IMG/VR virus record: IMGVR_UViG_3300028392_000034
Span: 84,971 to 148,970 of that record
DNA from: a virus
Strand: one strand, 5' to 3'
Length of the DNA: 64,000 bases
Part shown: positions 8,563 through 16,876 of the stretch, one piece after another
Layout of the letters: every line of letters starts with the position of its first letter
Position numbering within the stretch: the stretch's first letter is position 1
Made by a program: the position numbers and the translations under genes
Notes under the pieces: generated by a model
The model's input: only the letters and a program-made list of their open reading frames with translations
Told to the model about the DNA's origin: nothing
Database searches by the model: none

Positions 8563-9053
8563 TGACAGAAGAATCCAACATTGCCAAAGGCAGAGACAGT
8601 TTTGATATTTCTACTGGCAACACTTTAGTTGCCTTTTTCAATCGAAACATAACGCCTTACGCTACCAGCACCCTAGGACCCGCATTTGATCTAGTGCCGG
8701 TAGAAAAACAAAAAGATCTCATGATCAATCATGCCAGGATGTATGCCCAGCAGGAATATGATCGTATTATGGAATTGGTCGCAGTGCTACAAAAACAAGC
8801 CGAAGATATTCGACGTAGACTAGAAGTCACTGACCGGGTGCATGCCGCAGAATATCAGTTTCAAGTTGTGATGGGCAACTCGTATTGGTTGGTATGGCAC
8901 CGGAGACGTGAACGAACTCTCTTGGTCATGACCGGTCCTACAGAATGGAATACCGGTGTACCCGAAGATTATGAATACCTGACGCAGGTCAAATATATAG
9001 GAGATCATACTTGGTTAGAGATTGACACAAATAGAGAAAGCGTGTTAAAATAG
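8562..9053 (+). CDS. DUF2452 family protein
   Basis: 163 residues from the ATG at 8562. The run GRDSFDISTGNTLVAFFNRN, then ITPYATSTLGP, FDLVPVEKQKD and AQQEYDRIMELVAVLQKQA is diagnostic of DUF2452, a family found in bacteria and phages. The helical middle is followed by a C-terminal beta part (YQFQVVMGNSYWLVWHRR). Function is unknown. It closes the polycistron that began near 4.1 kb; the next gene has its own promoter, whose -35 lies inside this gene's last codons. Confidence 0.8.
   Translation: MTEESNIAKGRDSFDISTGNTLVAFFNRNITPYATSTLGPAFDLVPVEKQKDLMINHARMYAQQEYDRIMELVAVLQKQAEDIRRRLEVTDRVHAAEYQFQVVMGNSYWLVWHRRRERTLLVMTGPTEWNTGVPEDYEYLTQVKYIGDHTWLEIDTNRESVLK
9022..9050 (+). promoter_or_regulatory. 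Sigma70-type promoter driving a leaderless gene
   Basis: TTGACA, 17-bp spacer, TTAAAA (9045-9050); the ATG at 9057 follows 6 nt later. It lies within the end of the DUF2452 gene. Confidence 0.6.
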
Positions 9054-9056
9054 AGT

Positions 9057-9302
9057 ATGACAAACCCTTTTGAACAGATAGTGGCCTTTGCCGATCAAGA
9101 TAGTAAAATTCGTAAATCTATCTCTCAACAACAATTCGAGCAATGGCGCCAGGAGTTCAGTTTTGATGCCTTGTACGGCATTAGATACGGGCAAAGTTTT
9201 TGTAATCACTTTGGTATTACTGATAATATTCTGTTTTATACCTTCGACGATCCAGCCAAAGCTGATCTTTACATAAAGAAACACTACATTGCACGACCCT
9301 GA
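9057..9302 (+). CDS. Small hypothetical protein of a recurrent phage type
   Basis: 81 residues, expected to be translated from a leaderless mRNA. The C-terminal pattern (ILFYTFDDPAKADLYIKKHY) matches the ends of the proteins at 9289, 9901 and 19439: a strand with aromatic residues, an acidic turn, then a short helix. The four look like divergent copies of one small fold. Function unknown. Confidence 0.65.
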   Translation: MTNPFEQIVAFADQDSKIRKSISQQQFEQWRQEFSFDALYGIRYGQSFCNHFGITDNILFYTFDDPAKADLYIKKHYIARP

Positions 9303-9507
9303 ATATATCCACTCAATCACGGTTGCCCTGGACAACAAAGATGACATGTTGAGGTGGGATCAAATCTGTATTGACGCCATTGATCTGTTCGGCTTGCCTG
9401 GTGGTAGATACATAACTGATATTGGTGGCAACTCAATGGATTGGATTTTTCGAGACCAACAAGATGCATTACTTTTTAAATTGAAATTCAGCGAGGTCGT
9501 ATGTTAG
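9289..9507 (+). CDS. Small hypothetical protein, TTG start
   Basis: 72 residues if the TTG at 9289 is used, overlapping the previous gene by 14 nt; an internal ATG would give about 53 residues. It ends in WIFRDQQDALLFKLKF, the same strand-turn-helix tail as in the proteins at 9057, 9901 and 19439. The start is uncertain. Confidence 0.5.
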   Translation: MHDPEYIHSITVALDNKDDMLRWDQICIDAIDLFGLPGGRYITDIGGNSMDWIFRDQQDALLFKLKFSEVVC

Positions 9508-9908
9508 AAAAGAATTTATATTTTGCTTATGGTGCCAACATGCATCCAGAAGCCATGTCATGGCGTTGTCCTAAAGCTCAAGCCGATGGTGCTTTTATTC
9601 TGCAGGATTGGCAATTGAAATTCTACAACCACGCCACCGTTGAGCCATGCAGAGGTGCAGAAGTAGCCGGAGTCTTATGGAACATTACTGCTGATTGCGA
9701 ACGTAGTCTGGATGCATTTGAAGGATATCCGCACTACTACACCAAACGCACTTGGACACAAGATGGAGTAGAATTTTTCTTTTATGAAATGACCAGTCCT
9801 AAATCAGGCCGGCCTGGTGCAGGATATGTATCTGACATTGCAGAAAGTTATGCACTTTGGCAATTGCCTACCGAGTTATTAACCGAGTCCTTGCAGTCAC
9901 ATGCCTAA
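9501..9908 (+). CDS. Gamma-glutamylcyclotransferase-like protein (AIG2/GGCT fold)
   Basis: 135 residues with LYFAYGANM at the N-terminus, the substrate-binding YGxN loop of the GGCT family, and DAFEGYPHYY, which holds the candidate catalytic Glu. The family releases 5-oxoproline from gamma-glutamyl compounds such as glutathione fragments or gamma-glutamylamines. In a phage that also encodes peroxidase-cycle proteins, a glutathione-related role is possible but not shown. It overlaps both neighbours by a few bases. Confidence 0.8.
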   Translation: MLEKNLYFAYGANMHPEAMSWRCPKAQADGAFILQDWQLKFYNHATVEPCRGAEVAGVLWNITADCERSLDAFEGYPHYYTKRTWTQDGVEFFFYEMTSPKSGRPGAGYVSDIAESYALWQLPTELLTESLQSHA

Positions 9909-10167
9909 CGTCCAAGTTGAATCTGCTGATCAGTTGTTACAAAGTCCCATGCAGTTTATGCGGGACAAAGACAGTTTTGATCATGCCTGTAGAATTCAAA
10001 AAAACTATGGTGTGTTGGAAGAGATCCTGGACTGGTCCAAAAAATCATTGATAGACCAATGGCGATGGCAACTGGTCACTGTGAGTTCTAACGATCGACC
10101 CGGGGAATATATTTTCTATTTTGATAGCGAGCGTGATTACTTGGCATTTGTAATGAAATGGAGTTGA
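9901..10167 (+). CDS. Small hypothetical protein of a recurrent phage type
   Basis: 88 residues: a helical N-terminus (ESADQLLQSPMQFM), then WRWQLVTVSS and the tail YIFYFDSERDYLAFVMKW. That tail resembles those of the proteins at 9057, 9289 and 19439. It overlaps the GGCT-like gene by 8 nt. Function unknown. Confidence 0.65.
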   Translation: MPNVQVESADQLLQSPMQFMRDKDSFDHACRIQKNYGVLEEILDWSKKSLIDQWRWQLVTVSSNDRPGEYIFYFDSERDYLAFVMKWS

Positions 10168-10168
10168 T

Positions 10169-10918
10169 GTGACAGTAGATAATTTTGTAGTGTTAGACAG
10201 TGTATATGGTCGATTCATTGTGGCTAGGACCTGTTTGTTTCAAGCAGAAGCATTGGTCAAAACTGGACGTACCCATATCGAGTCAGAACTGGCCAATATC
10301 TTTGCCATTATTGATACCTTGCCTGCAGATGCGGTCATTGTGGATGGTGGAGCCAATGTTGGATTCTTTACTGTGCCTGTGGCCCATAGAACACAAGGCC
10401 GCGGCACTAGGATCGTTAGCTTTGAACCACAGCGTCAATTATTCCAAGCCTTGGGTGGCAGTTTGGCACTGAATGGATATCGCCATGTGTATCTGCACAA
10501 TTGCGGACTTGGTGCAGAACCCGGTATAGCCCAACTGCCCGAGGTCAATTACAGTGAAGTGCAAGATTTTGGTACTGTGTCGTTAACAGATGAAACTACC
10601 GTAGATGAAGATGGTTGGATGAACGACCGTGTGGTAAACATCACCAGTATTGACGCTATGGCATTGGCCAGACTGGATTTTTTTAAACTGGACGTAGAAG
10701 GCTACGAAGTTCCAGCACTAACCGGCGCACTTGCAACCATAAAGCAACACCGTCCGTGGATTTGGGTTGAATATTTTATCACCGGAGCGGATCCAATTAA
10801 AACGGCTTTGGCTGAACTGGATGACTATGTTTTTTATTTGGTTGATTATCAAAATATGCTGGCGGCTCCTAAAGAACGACTAGTTAGCATCACTACAACA
10901 GGACTAAAAGAGGTATAA
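10169..10918 (+). CDS. FkbM family methyltransferase
   Basis: 249 residues with a GTG start immediately after the preceding TGA; no in-frame ATG is better placed. SAM-binding motif I is IVDGGANVGFFTVPVA, and FFKLDVEGYEVPALTGA is the FkbM signature (DVEGxE). FkbM enzymes methylate hydroxyls on sugars or small molecules. Here the target could be a glycan or a modified base, which cannot be told. It is followed by a small acidic protein one base later. Confidence 0.85.
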   Translation: MTVDNFVVLDSVYGRFIVARTCLFQAEALVKTGRTHIESELANIFAIIDTLPADAVIVDGGANVGFFTVPVAHRTQGRGTRIVSFEPQRQLFQALGGSLALNGYRHVYLHNCGLGAEPGIAQLPEVNYSEVQDFGTVSLTDETTVDEDGWMNDRVVNITSIDAMALARLDFFKLDVEGYEVPALTGALATIKQHRPWIWVEYFITGADPIKTALAELDDYVFYLVDYQNMLAAPKERLVSITTTGLKEV

Positions 10919-10919
10919 T

Positions 10920-11114
10920 ATGACAATGGCAACACGATTTACATCACCGGATGGTAAGATATTTGTAGTAGAAGAAGTTCGACAGGTTGAAAAGGAACTG
11001 TGGGTTTACTATAATAATGCCACTACCGGGCAAAAATACTCATGTCTGTTGGATGCATTTAGCCAGCGATTTCAACCATTGGTAAACGAATCTCGCAGGG
11101 TTAGTGGGCACTAA
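10920..11114 (+). CDS. Small hypothetical protein
   Basis: 64 residues, a compact beta pattern (FVVEEVRQVEKELWVYYNN) resembling small SH3-like phage proteins. The stop codon lies inside an 18-bp palindrome at 11099-11116, just before the next promoter. No family recognised. Confidence 0.65.
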   Translation: MTMATRFTSPDGKIFVVEEVRQVEKELWVYYNNATTGQKYSCLLDAFSQRFQPLVNESRRVSGH

Positions 11115-11116
11115 CC
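11099..11116 (+). repeat. 18-bp perfect palindrome upstream of a promoter
   Basis: GGTTAGTG-GG-CACTAACC, without a T run, ending 6 bp before a -35. The reverse complement shares AGTGCCCACTAAC with the site at 17729, also upstream of an early-type promoter. Operator or activator site candidate. Confidence 0.55.
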
Positions 11117-11122
11117 TACAGG

Positions 11123-11151
11123 TTGACACCAAGTTATAATGATGTTATACT
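11123..11151 (+). promoter_or_regulatory. Sigma70-type promoter
   Basis: TTGACA, 17-bp spacer, TATACT (11146-11151), giving a leader of about 58 nt with GAAGGA before the ATG at 11216. The leader holds a small CCCG/CGGG hairpin at 11181-11196. Confidence 0.75.
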
Positions 11152-11215
11152 AGTGCTGTAGTAACAATTTATCAACTAATCCCGCATTGTGTCGGGTAAC
11201 GAAGGAAAAAGTAAA

Positions 11216-12265
11216 ATGGCCGCAAAACGCCTTGTCCGTAAATTTACGGAAGTTGTCGCAGAAGTAGAATCACAGCTCAAAGCACACTACGAAGTCACAG
11301 AAAAAGATCTGGCGGCTTGGCGAGCTCGTGCAAAAGCTCTAGTTCATACATTCCCACATAGTACCATGATTACCATAGAAGATCTTTGGATTGACTATGA
11401 AGTCCAACGTGACGTTATTCATAAACATGTTATCAACATTATGAAAAAATGGGATCCACGTATTTGTAGTCCAGGAAGTGCATGCCGTATTAAGGGCAGT
11501 AATATCTATTTGTATGATGCTCAACATCGTACCTTGGCCGCAGCCATCCTTGGCTATACAGAAATTCCTTGTGCTGTAGTAGAAACTGATGACCCAAACT
11601 TTGCTTCGTATGCGTTTGAAATGTTAAACGACACTGGAGTCAAGCGTCTTAATCCCGGCGACTTGCATCGTAATGCTTTGGTGCGTTACAAAAATGGCAG
11701 TCGTGATATCAAGAACGTTCGTGCCAGAACTATGCAAGATCAATTTGACAACAACGGTATTGACCTGCAAGACAAAGGTAGCCGTGCCAGTGATAACCTA
11801 CGTGGTGACAACGACTACTTCTTTAGTCACTTTAAGTATGCACAAAAAGGCATTGAGCTAGACGAGACTGGTCGGATCTTGAGTCAGATACTTGCGGCTG
11901 TTAAATCTGTGTATCCATTACAAGAAGAAATTGATCAAGGTGTTTTTATTGGCCTCTATGAATTGCAACGACTGGCTGGCACTGCTGGCACAGTTCAGTT
12001 ACCCGCAGACTGGATGAAAACACTATTAGAATCTTGTAGGCAGACGTTTAGAAGCAGTCACTTGATGCATGCCAAAGCAAAGATTCAATGGGAGCACAGT
12101 CACCCTGGCGCAGGTTGGGTCGCTCCAACTGCCATGAGTAACTTCCTGCGTGAATTGCACCTACGCAATGGTGGCGATTTAAACTTACCATTCCACGGTG
12201 CTGGCGCCAAGGTTGGTATCGAAGATGGTAATACGGCTCCTGGCTTGTTTCCTGAGGAGAATTGA
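11216..12265 (+). CDS. ParB/sulfiredoxin-like nuclease-fold protein
   Basis: 349 residues; the ATG at 11216 follows GAAGGA with normal spacing and is preferred over the in-frame GTG at 11189. Residues about 88-120 (ICSPGSACRI...YDAQHRTLAAAILGYTEIPCAVV) carry the D-x-Q-H-R core (Asp101-Arg105) of the ParB/Srx and DGQHR-type fold, seen in phage proteins that act with DNA methyltransferases. The C-terminal 200 residues are helical with no known motif. It heads a transcript that ends in an SPPY-type DNA methyltransferase, so a role in DNA modification or its control is likely. Nuclease activity is not established. Confidence 0.7.
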   Translation: MAAKRLVRKFTEVVAEVESQLKAHYEVTEKDLAAWRARAKALVHTFPHSTMITIEDLWIDYEVQRDVIHKHVINIMKKWDPRICSPGSACRIKGSNIYLYDAQHRTLAAAILGYTEIPCAVVETDDPNFASYAFEMLNDTGVKRLNPGDLHRNALVRYKNGSRDIKNVRARTMQDQFDNNGIDLQDKGSRASDNLRGDNDYFFSHFKYAQKGIELDETGRILSQILAAVKSVYPLQEEIDQGVFIGLYELQRLAGTAGTVQLPADWMKTLLESCRQTFRSSHLMHAKAKIQWEHSHPGAGWVAPTAMSNFLRELHLRNGGDLNLPFHGAGAKVGIEDGNTAPGLFPEEN

Positions 12266-12266
12266 A

Positions 12267-12731
12267 ATGAACGAGCAAAAATTTATTGAGTTGTTGAACA
12301 ACAAAAAAAAGTTAATGTCGTTGGTGCCCACACATCCATACGACACAAATTATAAAGTCATGTTTGAAAAAGTTCCGGCCTGGTATCAGGTCGTGATGGG
12401 ATTAAGTGAAAACTTATCAAATTCTAAAAAACGAGCAAAAAAATTTAAATGGGACTGCAATTTGGATTTGCCTTACCTGGCTGAATTATGGATTGCTCAA
12501 AATGGAAAATGTTCATTAACTGGCCAATGGTTGGATCATGTCAGCGGCACTCCAGAATATAAAAATCCATATCGTGCTAGTGTTGATCGCATCGACAACA
12601 CCAGAGGGTATGTCAAAGGAAATGTAAGACTGTTAACACACTGGGCCAATAATGCTAAAAGCACTTGGTCTGACTCAATCTTTGAAACTTTTGTTAAAAC
12701 ATCTAACCAGGTATTAACGGAAAATGCTTAA
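12267..12731 (+). CDS. HNH endonuclease-like protein
   Basis: 154 residues from an ATG behind GAGGAG. The C-terminal half has GKCSLTG (Cys82), SVDRIDNTRGYVKGNV (Asp107, Asp110) and LLTHWANNAK: the HNH-type layout in which a Cys knuckle precedes an acidic D-R-I-D strand and a GNV...H/N helix. Such free-standing genes in phages are often mobile homing endonucleases. Its base composition is richer in A than the flanking genes, which fits recent insertion between the ParB-like gene and the gene at 12724. Confidence 0.7.
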   Translation: MNEQKFIELLNNKKKLMSLVPTHPYDTNYKVMFEKVPAWYQVVMGLSENLSNSKKRAKKFKWDCNLDLPYLAELWIAQNGKCSLTGQWLDHVSGTPEYKNPYRASVDRIDNTRGYVKGNVRLLTHWANNAKSTWSDSIFETFVKTSNQVLTENA

Positions 12732-13281
12732 AGAATCCTTGGACCAATTCACAGCACCAATCTATGGTAAGACTCAACGCAGTCCTGAAACATATCGTAC
12801 AGTAGCTGCTCGTTGCCGTAGAAATCTCACTAGGTTAGTAGAAGAGTACCACGGCGTGGAAAATAACCAGCAAGAGTTACGAGAAATACGCAACGACATT
12901 GATGATAACCTACGTAGATATCACGAATACTGTATTCAACAACGTGATGGTATGAAAGCACACTATCACGAAATTGGTGCCGATGAAGACTGTGACTTTG
13001 AACACTTGATACCAGCGGCCCGTATTCGCGATCTGTTGTTAGCTGACTGTATCACTGTGGATCAAGCTCTTAATGCTCCTACTGTAGTTTTAAGTCGTGC
13101 CAAACACATGGCACTGAAAGATGCTGGATGGGCCAGCAAGACTCCAGACATGTGGTTGCCGTTTCGTCGATACACTAATGTATTTGAGGCTACGTATCAA
13201 ACACACGACGGAACAGCAGTAGATCCAACTACTTGGACCTTGGAACGACATTTTGATTACTTTAAACACTTGGTGATTTAA
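12724..13281 (+). CDS. Hypothetical protein of the ParB/methyltransferase cluster
   Basis: 185 residues, rich in Arg and His. It has a coiled N-terminal half (YRTVAARCRRNLTRLVEEYH) and a middle motif CDFEHLIPAARIRDLLL that superficially resembles an HNH core (H..IP). It ends PFRRYTN...THDG.... It overlaps the HNH gene by 8 nt and precedes the next gene by 1 nt. Not a family I recognise; its placement ties it to DNA modification. Confidence 0.65.
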   Translation: MLKESLDQFTAPIYGKTQRSPETYRTVAARCRRNLTRLVEEYHGVENNQQELREIRNDIDDNLRRYHEYCIQQRDGMKAHYHEIGADEDCDFEHLIPAARIRDLLLADCITVDQALNAPTVVLSRAKHMALKDAGWASKTPDMWLPFRRYTNVFEATYQTHDGTAVDPTTWTLERHFDYFKHLVI

Positions 13282-13282
13282 C

Positions 13283-13927
13283 ATGGAAGTTCAAAGCCAT
13301 GGTGTGGTATTTGAGGACAGTGTAGTCAGATCTATCACTGGCCTGAGCAAAGCCGAATATCAAACCCGATTAACTCATGCCTACTTTGCCACTATGGATG
13401 TGGTCAAAGGCATTGAGAGCGACGTCAATTACAGTATCAAAGTCAGCAAAGGCCGAGACATTGGCTGTGCTAATATACTTAGATTTATTGACCATTGTCG
13501 AGACACGGAATTTACTATGGTGGTTGGTGTATGGCAACAGATAACGCCCACAGTCAAACGCTATACCTGCATCTACGAATTTGACGTCACTCCTGCTCAT
13601 TACAATCTGTTATGGGCCAATGTTAACAAAGAAACTGTTGAACAATTTGTTGAATATGTTAAGAGTGTGCCGCACGGACCAGAAGGACAACGAGCGCATA
13701 GGAAGCTGTGGAAACAAAAACGCAAGGAAATTTATGAAACTTACGGTCAAGGACTTTGTCAAATTGATGCCAAGATTGACAGTAAACGACAACGCAGGGT
13801 TCAAGGTCGTTTTAGAATCAAAGATCTGATTACAGCACAAGCAATTCCGCATCGTAAATATGAAACAGCATATCGAGGCATCCAACTTCCATATGAACAA
13901 GCCAGTGGACCAAGACAGTTTGATTGA
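13283..13927 (+). CDS. Hypothetical protein, possible nuclease partner of the DNA methyltransferase
   Basis: 214 residues. VVRSITGLSKAEYQTRL is an N-terminal helical signature, then NYSIKVSKGRDIGCANILRF and VVGVWQQ. The late segment QIDAKIDSKRQRRVQGRF has acidic and Lys residues arranged as a possible nuclease core strand. The position directly before, and overlapping, the SPPY methyltransferase is typical of restriction-modification partners. This is inference from order and a weak motif; it may equally be a DNA-binding accessory. Confidence 0.6.
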   Translation: MEVQSHGVVFEDSVVRSITGLSKAEYQTRLTHAYFATMDVVKGIESDVNYSIKVSKGRDIGCANILRFIDHCRDTEFTMVVGVWQQITPTVKRYTCIYEFDVTPAHYNLLWANVNKETVEQFVEYVKSVPHGPEGQRAHRKLWKQKRKEIYETYGQGLCQIDAKIDSKRQRRVQGRFRIKDLITAQAIPHRKYETAYRGIQLPYEQASGPRQFD

Positions 13928-15065
13928 TCAATACTACCAACAACTATGTGACGAGTGGGGATACACACCTACTGTTGATGTCTGCACGGGCTACGAACCG
14001 GTTATGCCGAGACTTCGCGCCTTGGGCAAAGATGTATGGACCAAGGCTGACGATGCTGGCAAAGAATCTATCCAACAAGAAGTATTTGACATCTATAGAT
14101 CAGTGGGCATAGTTCCTATTACTTACTACAGCCTAGATGGATGTCGTGCTCAGGTCAATGACTTGGCAACCAAAACCAAATCAGTTAGAAACAGTCAACT
14201 GGGTGTGGGCAACAACGAAGGTCTAGCTTTTGGTCGCTTTTGGTTTCCTAACATGCAGGACGCCAAGTGGAACGACAATGCCACAGTGAGCATTCGTGCT
14301 AGATTCAATCACGATAACAAACTCAAACGTGCCATTAAGTTGGCCTATGTTCACAGAGATGAAGGTGAAGACACAGTCATACCCAAAAACATACGCAGAG
14401 CATTGGAACTAGTCAATGGTGGCACTATACAAAACTTCAAGCCCATGAATGCTCGTGCAGTATGGGAACACATTTGCCCTGTGTTCCGTGGCAACTTGTT
14501 GGACTTTAGTTCAGGCTATGGCGGACGCATGTTTGGCTCAATGACCAGCAATCTACGTTATCACTATACGGGTTTAGATCCCAACACCAGAACCTTTCAA
14601 GGACTTGAAGCCCTGGGTGCATTACTAGACGAACAAGGGCATGGTGCCGGATATCGGATGCATTGTGTTCCTAGCGAAGAATTTGAGCCTGAACCGGGTT
14701 TTTATGATGCAGCATTTTCAAGTCCACCTTACTTCAATTTGGAAACTTACACGGACGAGCCTACTCAGTGTATGAATCGTTATACCACCTTAGATGAATG
14801 GTTTGATGACTACGTGGCCAAGACTGTTGCAATGACACATAAGGCTTTGGCCGCAGACAGTCTATATGCTGTGAACATCGCTGATTATAAGAACGGCAAG
14901 CAAGAGTTTAAAATTGTTGACCGCTGGATTCGATTGGCTGAATCTGTAGGATTTCGACACGTAGAAACTGTGGACATGATTTTAAATGTGCGCCCAGGGG
15001 TCGGAAACGGCAAACTTGAGAAGGCTTACAAGTCAGAAGGAATTTACATCTTCCAGAAAAACTAG
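13893..15065 (+). CDS. DNA N4/N6-type methyltransferase
   Basis: 390 residues from the ATG at 13893; an ATG at 13860 is also possible. Both overlap the preceding gene. Motif IV is SPPY (residues 277-280, FSSPPYFNLETY) and motif I is LLDFSSGYGGRM near residue 205, so SAM motif I precedes the catalytic SPPY. This pattern belongs to amino-methyltransferases acting on adenine or cytosine in DNA. It probably protects phage DNA from host restriction or pairs with the ParB-like and unknown proteins upstream. A promoter for the next operon lies within its last 25 bases. Confidence 0.85.
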   Translation: MNKPVDQDSLIDQYYQQLCDEWGYTPTVDVCTGYEPVMPRLRALGKDVWTKADDAGKESIQQEVFDIYRSVGIVPITYYSLDGCRAQVNDLATKTKSVRNSQLGVGNNEGLAFGRFWFPNMQDAKWNDNATVSIRARFNHDNKLKRAIKLAYVHRDEGEDTVIPKNIRRALELVNGGTIQNFKPMNARAVWEHICPVFRGNLLDFSSGYGGRMFGSMTSNLRYHYTGLDPNTRTFQGLEALGALLDEQGHGAGYRMHCVPSEEFEPEPGFYDAAFSSPPYFNLETYTDEPTQCMNRYTTLDEWFDDYVAKTVAMTHKALAADSLYAVNIADYKNGKQEFKIVDRWIRLAESVGFRHVETVDMILNVRPGVGNGKLEKAYKSEGIYIFQKN

Positions 15066-15071
15066 TATAAT
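15043..15071 (+). promoter_or_regulatory. Sigma70-type promoter for the AhpC/AhpD operon
   Basis: TTTACA, 17-bp spacer, TATAAT (15066-15071), followed by GCAGGAG and the ATG at 15093. It overlaps the methyltransferase stop. Confidence 0.75.
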
Positions 15072-15092
15072 TACTTACTTGCAGGAGTTATT

Positions 15093-15341
15093 ATGGGCAA
15101 TCAAACTGATTATTTCAACCGCATAGGTTACCAATCAACATATCAAATCGGCGATAGAGTATTTGGTCGATTCAACGACATTCCTTTTGTAGGAACAGTT
15201 GGAAACGATCGCGTAGTCAGTCCTGCTGGCCCAGAAATAACTATTCACTTGGATTTACCAATCCGAATCAATGGCGAAGTAAAGAATTTTATTGTCGTCA
15301 AACATCAAGATATCAAACAAACTTTAAAGGAAATATTATGA
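15093..15341 (+). CDS. Small hypothetical protein
   Basis: 82 residues, first gene of the AhpC operon, behind GCAGGAG. Beta-rich (YQIGDRVFGRFNDIPFVGTVG, then EITIHLDLPIRING), like a small SH3/Tudor-type barrel, with a short C-terminal helix. It overlaps AhpC by four bases. No family recognised. Confidence 0.7.
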   Translation: MGNQTDYFNRIGYQSTYQIGDRVFGRFNDIPFVGTVGNDRVVSPAGPEITIHLDLPIRINGEVKNFIVVKHQDIKQTLKEIL

Positions 15342-15883
15342 AAACAGTTGGTGATAAATTAGAAAAATTCGCTGTAACAGGTGTTAAGCCAGGACAACCA
15401 GAAGATGCATTCTTCGAAATCACAGACGAGAGCTTTGCTGGCAAGTGGAAAGTAATCGTTTACTATCCAAAGGACTTTACATTTGTATGTCCTACAGAAA
15501 TCGTAGCCTACGATAAACTAGCCAGTGACTTTGCTGACCGTGACGCAGTATTGCTTACAGGTAGCACAGACAATGAGTTCTGCAAAGTGGCATGGCAAAC
15601 GGCACACGCCGATCTAAAGAAAATTACCCACATGCAGTTCGCAGACACACAGCGTGGTGAGTTGAGCTTGATTGAACAACTGGGTGTATTCTATGCGCCA
15701 GCAGGTGCCGCACTTCGTGCAACATTTATTGTTGACCCAGACAACACGATCCAACACGTTACAGTCAACAACTTGAATGTGGGTCGCTCACCAGAAGAAA
15801 CACTTCGTGTATTGGATTCTTGCCAAACTGGAGAATTGTGTCAGTGTAATAGACAAGTGGGTCAAGAAACACTAGGCAAGTAA
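15338..15883 (+). CDS. ahpC: Peroxiredoxin AhpC, three-Cys type
   Basis: 181 residues, full length for the Prx/AhpC family. The peroxidatic Cys51 is in DFTFVCPTE, and Cys168 and Cys170 (ELCQCN) near the C-terminus reproduce the Cys-x-Cys resolving pair of actinobacterial-type AhpC, the form reduced by AhpD rather than AhpF. It reduces H2O2, organic peroxides and peroxynitrite in the cytoplasm. An AhpD gene is present in the same operon (17165), separated by an inserted HNH gene. This supports a functional pair. Likely an infection-time defence against host oxidative stress. Confidence 0.9.
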   Translation: MKTVGDKLEKFAVTGVKPGQPEDAFFEITDESFAGKWKVIVYYPKDFTFVCPTEIVAYDKLASDFADRDAVLLTGSTDNEFCKVAWQTAHADLKKITHMQFADTQRGELSLIEQLGVFYAPAGAALRATFIVDPDNTIQHVTVNNLNVGRSPEETLRVLDSCQTGELCQCNRQVGQETLGK

Positions 15884-15897
15884 ATGGAAGGATTGGT

Positions 15898-15940
15898 GAT
15901 AAATAATAGTGTAGTTCACGGGACGGCAATCCCCAACTAC
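15898..15940 (+). promoter_or_regulatory. Late promoter element and leader hairpin before the HNH gene
   Basis: GATAAATA (15898-15905) is followed by the dyad GTAGTT...GGGA...TCCC...AACTAC (15911-15940). The ribosome site AAAGGAG is at 15952-15958. The homing-endonuclease-like gene thus seems to have its own late promoter. Confidence 0.5.
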
Positions 15941-15967
15941 TCTAATGCTACAAAGGAGCAATCAGCA

Positions 15968-16876
15968 ATGATATTTATCACCAACCGATACACTCGTATC
16001 TACTTTTCTATAATAGAAACTGCTAGATCAAGAGTGCTATCAAAAGACCATTACAAAGAAACTCATCATATTATTCCTCGTTCGATGGGCGGGGATAATT
16101 CTTCTGGTAATCTAGTTAACTTAACTGCTAGAGAACATTTTATCTGTCATAAACTTTTAGTAAGAATGACTGAAGGTGAGTCTAGAGGTAAAATGGCATT
16201 TGCGTTAGTATTGATGTCTGGTAAGAACGGTAGTAAGATTTATGATTCTACTAAAAAACTTTTAGCCGAACGAATGAGTAACTTACACCTCGGAAAGATT
16301 CCAGTTACCAATGGAGTTGTTGACAAAGCGATATTCGCAGGTGATAGTATTCCTGAAGGATTTTATCCGGGATTTTCACCTCTTACCATTAAGAAGCACG
16401 GTGCCGGCAACAAGGGGAAGAAGTGGATTACTGATGGGAATGTGTCATACCAAATAAAACATAATATTCTTCCGGAAGGATTTTACTGGGGACAGGCAGA
16501 TTATCAGAAAGAAAAATCTAGCCAACCGGGCGAACTTAATCCAATGTTTGGATTATTTTTTATCACAAACGGAACAACTAATTCTGTCTGTAATAATCTA
16601 GATAACATCCCCGAAGGATGGTATAAAGGTAAAATAGAAAAGAAAAGTGCGTTAAAAGTTGAGTCAAAACTAGGATCAAAAAATCCTATGTATGGAAGAC
16701 TTCCACACAATGCCAAATCTATTGAAATCGATGGTGTAGTTTATTCATCAATGTCAGAAGCCAGATTAAAAACTGGGTTGTCTAGAAGAACTATAGAAAA
16801 CTTGGTTAAGTCTGATTTGACTACACCTGCTGATTGTGTTATACTAAACAAGAAACATTTCGGAGTTGAAGAATGA
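15968..16876 (+). CDS. HNH homing endonuclease with NUMOD-like repeats
   Basis: 302 residues from the ATG at 15968, chosen because AAAGGAG lies 9 nt upstream; an in-frame ATG at 15884 lacks a ribosome site. The catalytic core is THHIIPRSMGG (His33-His34), with GNLVNLTAREHFICHKLL completing the HNH. The C-terminal part has repeats of the type ITDG...IPEGFYPG and NPMYGR, ending in a NUMOD1-like helix-turn-helix (SMSEARLKTGLSRRTIENLV). It is AT-rich against its neighbours and splits ahpC from ahpD, which fits insertion of a mobile gene. Confidence 0.85.
   Translation: MIFITNRYTRIYFSIIETARSRVLSKDHYKETHHIIPRSMGGDNSSGNLVNLTAREHFICHKLLVRMTEGESRGKMAFALVLMSGKNGSKIYDSTKKLLAERMSNLHLGKIPVTNGVVDKAIFAGDSIPEGFYPGFSPLTIKKHGAGNKGKKWITDGNVSYQIKHNILPEGFYWGQADYQKEKSSQPGELNPMFGLFFITNGTTNSVCNNLDNIPEGWYKGKIEKKSALKVESKLGSKNPMYGRLPHNAKSIEIDGVVYSSMSEARLKTGLSRRTIENLVKSDLTTPADCVILNKKHFGVEE

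Noticed and set aside
15884-15967. Possible group I intron between ahpC and the HNH gene
   Set aside because: The stretch is only 84 bp with one hairpin, and ahpC is complete at 181 residues, so no intron is needed.
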